From Siphonodentalium dalli (lineage: Eukaryota; Mollusca; Scaphopoda; Gadilida; Siphonodentaliidae): a stretch of 64,000 nt of DNA. Of the stretch, positions 56,946-64,000 are shown one piece after another; positions within the stretch are counted from its first letter, which is position 1; each line of letters starts with the position of its first letter. The position numbers were made by a program, and so were the translations under genes. The notes beneath the pieces were generated by a model. It was not told where the DNA came from, searched no databases, and saw only the letters and a program-made list of their open reading frames with translations. Where the stretch lies: NCBI GenBank assembly GCA_032622095.1, contig CP136061.1:186812369-186876368 (forward strand), given 5' to 3'.

Positions 56946-57430
56946 CCATAATTATTTGAGGCCTGGATTCTAGTGTATAAAATGAGAATTCTGGCCAGAT
57001 TATCACTTGAAAATGTGCAAGGTATGTTGAATAGGTAGCTATCTGTGTTCCTGTTTATTGTACTAAGTATCAAAGAATTATAGGGTAAGGAGGCCTCACT
57101 CAGTATATTATAAAGATTCTCTACATCTTCCCAAAAATTACAACAAATATTTAAAGAAACTCATTTTGCACAATTATTCCCACAAAGGGAACATCGGTGG
57201 TTACACAATTTTGAAAAAAAGATTTTTCAATAAAAAAAAAGCACGCACACATCACTAAATACTGTATTGATCTAAAAGTAGTAACATTTTCTGTCCCAGT
57301 GCATGGGAATAAATATGAAAAAATATATTTCCTAGTATCATAGCTCATGTTGACTGATCTCTTGACTGTTTTCTACAAATTATTATTTTATTTGTTGGGC
57401 CATAGAATATGAATACCTAGATTATCATCA

Positions 57431-57700
57431 GCCCCCCCCCCCCCCCCCCATAATTGTCCCTAGATCAAATTTGGGATGACTTGTAATCAGCACGCCCATC
57501 CGTGTCCATGATGCATGCGTCCGTACTTTTGGGTTGTCCGGATGATAACTTGAGCAATATTTAACATAATTTCTTGATATTGGTACGTGGTTCACATTTG
57601 ATAAGACGCAGGCCAGGTTTAATTTGGTCACGGTTGGATGTTTTTCAGAGTTTTACCCCTTTTTCGACTAAAAAGCACTGTTTTCGTATTTTCCACATGG
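57431..57700 (+). repeat. Poly-C plus TCCG-type monomer element
   Basis: An 18-base C run (57432-57449) is followed by CCCATCCGTGTCCATG and GCGTCCGTAC, then one monomer with TTGTCCGGATGATAACTTGA and CCCCTTTTTCGACTA. It fits the hairpin/TCCG architecture if the C run replaced one hairpin arm. Confidence 0.5.
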
Positions 57701-57765
57701 AAACGGCATGTTTGAATCTCAGAAATCAGTGCTAACTCTGTAATAATGCTAATTCTCCTTTTTAG

Positions 57766-57984
57766 ATAATAGATGAGGGAATGAAACTGCATGAGACTTC
57801 TAAACAAAAAAAGATTACAGTGAAATCAGAAGTAGATGATTTAGATAGCTCTGTCAGTGACATTAAGAAGAGACTCAATGCTCAAACGAAAGAAATCACT
57901 TCTTTACAAAAAGGCATCACTGCCATGGAGACAAAACTGGAACAGAAAAAAGCTGACAGGCATAGTCTTCTCAAGTCATGTAAG
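57766..57984 (+). CDS. SMC1A: SMC1A exon 15 (C-terminal coiled coil, last in window)
   Basis: A 73-codon phase 0-0 exon with a CTTTTTAG acceptor and a GTAAGG donor. It begins IIDEGMKLHETSKQKK and contains ITAMETKLEQKKADRHSLL and KSCK, matching SMC1A. The next expected segment, a variable linker and the head-proximal coil, was not found before the window ends, so the following intron is at least 6.0 kb. Confidence 0.97.
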
Positions 57985-58162
57985 GTAAGGTATATGTAGC
58001 AATTCAAAGTTCAATCTGAGTTAATGGTCACTAAGTCCTCCATTACATTTCAGAAATAGTTCTCGCAAATGGCTACTCACAAATTTCCAAAACATATGCA
58101 ACTAACATTCTTGAAGCAGTGCTCTCAATAGACATTTTCACCAGTTCAGATCATTAACTTAT

Positions 58163-58560
58163 TAGCTCACCTGAGACGAAGTCTCCAGTGGAGCTATAGT
58201 CATCACTCCCCGTCCATCCGTCTGTCGATCCATCCGTCAAGAATCGTCTTCTCCAGAACCATAAGACTGAATGGGTTCATATTTGGTGTTGATGTTTCCT
58301 GGGTGACTTACATTCAGATCTGTTTAAATGAGGTCACTGAGTCAAATAGTTGCGAAACCATGGCCTCAAATCTTTCTGTCCATAGTAATTCTAAAAATGA
58401 CTTCTTCTTAAGAACTACCAGGCCTATTTAGCTTATATTTTGTATGGAGGGTCCTTGGATGACTGGGGTTTAGATTTGTTCAAATGGGGTCACTGGATCA
58501 AATATGGACTCTTCAAAAAAATTCAATAAAGAATTTACTCTTGTTTTTTTTTTTAGACAC
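58163..58560 (+). repeat. TAGCTCACCTGAGACG-family element, copy 1
   Basis: The hairpin TAGCTCACCTGAGACGAAGT / CTCCAGTGGAGCTATA is followed by a CCGTCCATCCGTCTG tract. Monomers of about 180 bp follow with GAATGGGTTCATATTTGGTG, CATTCAGAT and TTCAAATGGGGTCACTGG. Confidence 0.8.
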
Positions 58561-59321
58561 ACACCCCATCATATCCAAACACCCCCAATTCCCCCTGTCC
58601 CTCCCACCCCACACTTTAGCCAGATCGCTGCCCAATTCACTGGTTAAATATTTGTCTTTTGACTTCATATTTTTCATCTAAATGTCATATAGACTGTTTG
58701 TCGCATTGGGTTTGCCATAATTCACGGCCTTGACACCGAGTGTCTCACTGAATCATTGGGTATCAATTACGATTTTCTGGTTATGGATCATGTTTTATTT
58801 TGAGCAAGGCAATACAATGATTAAAACTATATTTGTACACTATAAAATGGTGCTCTCGGATAATTTTGTCTCCAAATATATTCAGTAACATCAGCTAACA
58901 TCAGTGAATTTAAAGAGAGTACGTATTGTTAGTAATATTTGAGGTCCACTCGATTTGTGTTCTGTTATTGCGTATACAAAATACGGAATATCAACAAGAC
59001 GGAAACGGAACTTTCACCGACACAAAAACAAACAAAAAGTTTAAATCGGCAATGTAATAATTTGAGTTGGCAGTTTTTAAACCAGTCGGTCGGGATGAGC
59101 AGAAACCTACACTTTATTAAGTTTGGCCAAAAAGGAAGGCTTCTCTTGTTTGATATATTATAATCCTTGACTGGACATTGAAGACCGCATTTACTTACTC
59201 AACGCTGTTAAACAACATTTTGCTGCTGTTTGACTGGAGACGATATATTCCTAATTGATTTGTAATGCTATAGCATGCATGGCTTATCACTTGCTACAGC
59301 CGTTGGCTAATTTTTGTTTTA

Positions 59322-59872
59322 TTAGCTCACCTGAGACGAAGTCTCCGGTTGAGCTAGTCATCACTCCTCGTCCGTCCGTCCGTCCGTCCATCAAGAATCA
59401 TCTTCTCAAGAACCGTAAGACTGAACAGGTTCATATTTGGTGTGGATGTTCCCTAGGTGATTCACATTCAGATTTGTTCAAATGAGGTCATCCGTTCAAT
59501 TAGTTCAGAAAGCAGGGCCACAACTCTATTCCTTCATAGTAATTCTTAGAACGACTTCTTTTCCAGAACTATAAGGCCCAATGGGTTCATATATGGTGTG
59601 GATGTTCCCCAGGTGACTCACATTCAGATTTGTTCAAATGAGGTCACCAGGTTGATTAGTTGAGAAATCAGGGCCATAAATCATAGTAATTCTTAGAATG
59701 ACTTCTTCTCAACAAATATTGGGCTGATTTAGCTTATATTTGGTATGGAGGGACATTGGGTGACTGGGGTTCAGATTTGTTCAAATGGGGTCACTGGGTC
59801 AAATAGGGGCAGAGCCAGGAACATAACTCTAAAAACAAAAAATAACATTTTTGCATTTTGACCTTGAATTTT
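59322..59872 (+). repeat. TAGCTCACCTGAGACG-family element, copy 2
   Basis: The same hairpin starts at 59323 with GTCCGTCCGTCCGTCCGTCC; about three monomers follow. It is directly followed by copy 3 in the same orientation. Confidence 0.85.
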
Positions 59873-59874
59873 TT

Positions 59875-60270
59875 TAGCTCACCTGAGACGAAGTCTCCGG
59901 TGGAGCTTTAGTCATCACTCCTCGTCCGTTGTCGGTCCATATGTCCGTCCGTCCATCAACAATTCTTTAAACATCTTCTCCTCTGAAACCATCAGATCGA
60001 TTGGGTTTATATTTGGTGTGGATGTTCCCTAGGTGACTCTTATTCAGATTTGTTCAAATGAGGTCACCAAGTCAAATAGTTTTGATGTCAGGACCATAAC
60101 TATTTTTCCACATAGTAATTCTTAAAACGACTTCTTTTCTGAAGTTGTCGGGCCGAATGGGTTCATATTTGGTATGAGGGTACCTTGTGTGACTGTGGTT
60201 CAGATTTGTTCAAATGAGGTCACTGGGTCAAATGTGGGTGGGGCTATGGACATAAATCTGAAGAATTTTT
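59875..60270 (+). repeat. TAGCTCACCTGAGACG-family element, copy 3
   Basis: The hairpin at 59875 is followed by GTCCGTCCGTCCATC and two monomers. An A/T-rich tract and an 18-base G run (60408-60425) follow. Confidence 0.8.
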
Positions 60271-60761
60271 TTTTGATTTAACTTATTGCTCAATTTAACC
60301 AAAAAAAAAAATTATATCTATTTTATTTTTAATAAATAAAAAAAATTTATTAAACAAAATAAAAAACATTTAATTAAATTTTGAAGAACTTATGACATTA
60401 CATCTTCGGGGGGGGGGGGGGGGGGTAGGTACCTCTAGTCACCCCACTAAATTTGGTTGAAATCAGGGGTTTGGGATGTACAGAAATGTTCAGTCAATTC
60501 CTTTTAATATCTGTGCATTCCCATTACAAGCCAACTCTGCTCCGACATGACACATGTTGTTTATAATCAGGGCCAGATAGATAAGAGAACTTCTGTAGCT
60601 ATAGGCAGAGTCCCCAGGGAGTGTATTCATGTCATTCATAATTTAAATGAGATCAATAGTGTTGTACATTTGTTTTCTAAAGTTGTCAATGTAGCACCAT
60701 CATTGTTTACAATACACTGGTCATTAATATCAGATTAAATTCCTTTTCTCAGAGCTTTAAG

Positions 60762-60870
60762 TGTGTCTGGCATTTGTAGAATGAGGTTCCCAGAGGGTGA
60801 ATTTAATTATGCTCCCCTGCGCAGCAGGCTAGCATCGCCAAATACACCCTATGAGGACCTCATTCTGCTT
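60762..60870. repeat. Degenerate fold-back copy
   Basis: TGTAGAATGAGGTTCCCAGA, GGTGAATTTAATTATGC, CAGGCTAGCATCGCC and GAGGACCTCATTCTGC form a single imperfect palindromic unit related to 46128-46220. Confidence 0.7.
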
Positions 60871-61071
60871 AAGCTTCATCTTCTGGGAAGTATCTTAGAG
60901 TATCAAATTGACATTTTTAGCAGCTCTTTTCCCTTCTGTTCAGATTCTAAAATGCATAATTGAGGTGTCAAATGGTGCGAATACTGTCATATGTCAGTAA
61001 TGTCACCAACTTCAGCTGGAGAACTTCTGTCTGTTCCTAAGTCTCCCATAGCAGTTGAGGGCTAAGTAAAA

Positions 61072-61160
61072 TTGGGTTCCCAGATGGTGAATTTGGTGAT
61101 GCTAGCCCACCTTACAGAATAGCATCACTACATTCACCCTTTTGGGACCACAGACACACT
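61072..61160. repeat. Degenerate fold-back copy, partial
   Basis: GGGTTCCCAGATGGTGAATT, TGGTGATGCTAGCCC, AGCATCACTACATTCACCC and TTTGGGACCA form one palindromic unit without the outer GCAGAATGAG arms. Confidence 0.65.
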
Positions 61161-61799
61161 AAATTCACGATTGGCTGTTCCAATATTATTTTCTTAACCA
61201 CTTATCTATGTGAACTCATTATACCTTATTATGGACAAAAAGTGGGGGTATATTGGATTAAAACTGTTGGTCTGTCCGAGTGTCCTTCCATCCATTGTTC
61301 TGTCCATCCATCCATCCATCAACAATTGTTTTCTTCTCGAGATCTATATGAATTCCTTACCTGTATGTGACTCACATTCAGATTTGTTCAAATAAGTTCA
61401 TCAAGTCAAATAGAAGGGATGCCAGGGCCATAACGTTTTCCCTCCATAGTAACTCTAACAACTATTACTACTCAAGAACCATCTAGTCTATTTAGCTTAT
61501 ATTTGTGTATGCAGGGTCCTTGGGTGGCATGTTTAGATCTGTTCCAATGGGGTCCTTTTTGGAAAATCAATTAACTTCAACTCTTAAAAGTGAATGTTTA
61601 AAATTATAAGATGAATAGATATCAGAGATGGGGATTCATGTTTGTTCAAATAGGGGAAGAGGTAAGAGATTTAGCTCTGCCCCACCCACACTACCTGTAT
61701 CTATGCTGTACGCTACTGGTATAGTAAGATAATGTCATATTCTTGCAGGGATGTCCCCACAGTGTTGGGGAGGTGATTTACAGATTTGTTCAATGAAAT

Positions 61800-62300
61800 G
61801 TAATTTTTGAGCTCACCTGAGACGAAGCTATAGTCATCACTTCTCATCTGTCACCTGTTCATCTGTGTGTCTTCCATCAATCTGTCAACAATTCTGTGAA
61901 CATCTTATCTAGATCATAAGACTGAATGGGTTCATATTTGGTGTGGATTTTCCCTAGGTGACTCATATTCAGATTTGTTCAAATGAGGTCACTCTGTCAA
62001 ATGGTTGTGAAGCCAGGGCCATAACTCTTGCCCTCCATAGTAATTCTTAAAAGCGACTTCTTCTCATCTACCATCAGGTTGAATGGGTTTGTATTTGGTA
62101 TGAAGGGTCTTTGGGTGACTGGAGTTCAGATTTGTTCAAATGGGGTCACTTGTTTTAAATGGGGTTTCAAATTTATTCAGATGGGGTCACCAGATTAAAT
62201 AGGGTGGGATCAGAGACATAACTGTATGTCTCTATGCTAATACTTAAAATGTCTTCTCAAGAGAGGTTGGACTATTTAGCTTACATGTATATAGTATGGA
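61800..62300 (+). repeat. TAGCTCACCTGAGACG-family element, copy 4 (degraded)
   Basis: GAGCTCACCTGAGACGAAGC, without a full second arm, is followed by CATCTGTGTGTCTTCCATC and monomers with TCATATTTGGTGTGGA. A related monomer-only fragment without the hairpin is at 61250-61570. Confidence 0.7.
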
Positions 62301-62652
62301 GGATCCTTTAGGCCAAAAAAAAAAAAGGTTTTGGTTCTCAGGCACCGCCGCATTGAATAAAAAGGGCCGCATTAGGCCTTTTTATTGCAATGCCTGATGT
62401 TATGACAAAAAAACTTCTGAAAAAAAAAATTTGAATTTTTTTTTTTTTTTTTTTTTTTTCGGGGGATACAGATATGTGTTGAATAATAGTGTGCATTGAG
62501 CTCTAACATGTAATGTGTTAAAAAGTGACTTGCAGGCTTACAACATGAAGTAGATGACTACAATTAAGAAAATGATAAGCTGACCCTCATGCTCTTCTTA
62601 CAATTAGTCATTGTGAACTAACTTACACTAATTGTAACAAAAGAACATAATA

Positions 62653-62802
62653 GTCAATGATGTGCGAAAATATTTCTTTTCCCAGAGTGTGATTACAAAC
62701 TGGAATAGTTTATCAGATTACATTGTTTCCACTGAATCGGTTCAACAATTCAAGGAGTTATTCGATAACAACTGTTATAACGAGCGACATATGTACGACT
62801 AA
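62653..62802 (+). pseudogene. 5'-truncated LINE ORF2 C-terminus
   Basis: 49 codons and a stop reading KYFFSQSVITNWNSL, then VSTESVQQFKELFDNN. The W-N-S-L ... S-V-FK--(L/F)D pattern is the typical C-terminal end of CR1/Jockey-type reverse-transcriptase ORFs. About 115 bp of 3' sequence follows, ending TTGATGATGATGATG, a short microsatellite tail typical of such LINEs. The 33.7 kb paralogue lacks this block, so it is an insertion. The clade is not certain. Confidence 0.7.
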
Positions 62803-63106
62803 ACGTCATGGATAATTTTAAAACAATTAATTCATTTACGTTATTCTATACATGTATGTTATTATGTGAAAGGGGTAAAAGTCATGGCGACTTACTCCCC
62901 AAACATTGATGATGATGATGTAACTTTATACAATTGAAAGGCACAGAACTAAATTCAGGATCACATATTAGAATGGAGCGGTATAAGTTTTTAGACAACA
63001 ATAACAGTAGTTAATGTCAGGTGCATTATATAATGTTAGGTAATCCCAGTCATACACTGGTAGTACAATGTCATTTTTATATAAGATTAAATGAGTTTAT
63101 ATGCAT

Positions 63107-63899
63107 TAGTGCTGGGCGGTATGACGATATATCGGGTATACCCGGTTTTAATTTTGATATCGTCAATAATATCGTCTGAAATAAAAATATCGTAATACCG
63201 TCCCAAGTTGTAATATTCTCATGGCATTGCTATCGCTTCAACAAATGTCAAATTCACAAACTAATTGAACATGATTGTCTCTATTTATTTTCCTCAGCTA
63301 AAAAAATGCCGACGCAAATTCATTTCAAATTTTCACGTCGGCTTTTGCCTCGGCACTGCCCATTGTGGCATTGTCGACGCTAATTCCCAGGGCTGCCGTA
63401 TATGGACATTGAAGTCCCACGGTGCTACCAACTACCAATTACCACTGATAAATATAGTCTCACAAACAACCAATTCCTCACGAATTAATAAAATGGCAAT
63501 TTGAGTGTTGAGCGCTATGGTCAAAGGGATATAACTCTAAAAAATGTATGCGAAAACGCACGTGGGCCGTGTTATATGATTATATCCCTTTGTTTCAAAG
63601 TTATTATTTCTCCGTCGGCAAACTGTCAATTGTTGCTGACGAGTGGTCATTATATACATGTATACTGTGATGTTACTGATAATTGTTCAATACACATTTA
63701 CTCGACCTCTCATGACCCACAAATCGTAAATAAAACGTAGGGATGTATTGTGCAAACTTTATTTATGAAATATTGCATATATTGTACATTGTACTTACCA
63801 ATTGTAATATACCAAAATAATATCGCGATAATATCGTGTATCGCGATGTTGTCGCCATAATATCGCGATATTTTTTGGGGCCAATATCGCCCAGCCCTA
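63107..63899. mobile_element. hAT MITE with 8-bp TSD and paralogous empty site
   Basis: Ends TAGTGCTGGGCGGTATGACG and AATATCGCCCAGCCCTA are inverted, with many ATATCGCGATA-type subterminal palindromes. A perfect 8-bp duplication ATATGCAT lies at 63099-63106 and 63900-63907. The paralogue at 33944-33955 reads ATATGCATTACAG without the insert. The 793-bp interior has no transposase. Confidence 0.9.
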
Positions 63900-64000
63900 A
63901 TATGCATAACAGTTCCCTCTACATTTCTGGTTATTACTAGACAGAGGAAGGTATCTTTGTCCATGCTTACTATGCGCAGAAAAAAATAAAAAATAAAAAT

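Larger units (their letters stand above)
771..57984 (+). other. SMC1A: SMC1A gene, internal part (15 exons, gene-level entry)
   Basis: SMC1A is the SMC1 subunit of cohesin, the ring ATPase that pairs with SMC3 and a kleisin to hold sister chromatids together and extrude chromatin loops in the nucleus. Joining the 15 exons gives one open frame of 647 codons with no stop, and it is colinear with the known animal SMC1A family from the N-terminal coiled coil, through the hinge (exons 7-9), into the C-terminal coiled coil. Intron phases after exons 1-15 are 2,0,0,2,0,0,2,0,2,0,0,2,1,0,0, and every junction is GT-AG. The Walker A ATPase half lies upstream of the window and the signature/Walker B half downstream. 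I could not find the next exon in 57985-64000. Introns range from 304 bp to 12.7 kb and are packed with mobile DNA, but no exon is broken. The family call is near certain; separation from a vertebrate-style SMC1B paralogue is inferred from the closer match to SMC1A. Confidence 0.97.
62312..64000 (+). mobile_element. AAGGCC-TIR element with LINE and hAT insertions (right end outside)
   Basis: It starts TTTAGGCCAAAAAAAAAAAA and GGTTTTGGTTCTCAGGCA, the terminal repeat also seen at 32137. From 62468 it parallels 33599-34040. It is interrupted by a LINE tail (about 62620-62930) and a hAT MITE (63107-63899). Its right terminal repeat lies beyond the window. Confidence 0.6.

Noticed and set aside
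58000-64000. Further SMC1A exons
   Set aside because: I looked for the linker and head-proximal coil after exon 15 and saw no segment with homology plus splice sites; the next exon is probably beyond the window.

Overview
The window is animal nuclear DNA with long repeat-filled introns. It holds an internal part of one gene, the cohesin subunit SMC1A (SMC1), on the + strand. Fifteen consecutive exons (771-57984) splice in frame into 1,941 nt, or 647 codons, covering the second part of the N-terminal coiled coil, the whole hinge, and most of the returning C-terminal coiled coil. The start codon, the N-terminal ATPase half, the C-terminal ATPase half, the promoter and the poly(A) site are all outside the window. 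All introns are GT-AG, and no other convincing host gene was found. Coding sequence is about 3 percent of the window. AT-rich introns, poly-G runs, TCCG-tract repeat families and DIRS elements suggest a lophotrochozoan, most likely a mollusc; this is an inference, not a species call.

Layout. 1-3098: minisatellite, exon 1, old interspersed repeats and a tRNA-like SINE. 3148-15692 (12.5 kb intron): a DIRS-like retrotransposon (3952-8856), then two tandem-core elements, the first carrying a 1-kb DNA transposon with a 9-bp target duplication. 15693-17267: exons 3-5. 17268-26897: exon 6 between clustered hairpin/TCCG repeats and a pogo-like element. 26898-27714: exons 7-8 (hinge). 27715-38684: repeats and remnants around exons 9-11. 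38685-43991: exon 12, a second DIRS-like element (39249-43863), and exon 13. 43992-56685 (12.7 kb intron): a TA-flanked TIR element and a nested stack (repeat host, fold-back, hAT-like inside hAT-like, third DIRS-like element). 56686-57984: exons 14-15. 57985-64000: hairpin/TCCG repeats, fold-backs, a LINE tail and a hAT MITE.

Most notable: three DIRS-type elements, each with inverted terminal repeats and a readable internal complementary region that joins the reverse complements of both outer ends. One ends only six bases before the splice acceptor of SMC1A exon 13, so the element now supplies almost the whole 3' splice-site context of an essential gene. Other points are a palindrome-of-palindromes at 46098-46354 with three degenerate relatives, and a shared architecture (opening hairpin, TCCG tract, 150-180 bp degenerate monomers) in at least seven sequence-distinct repeat families.
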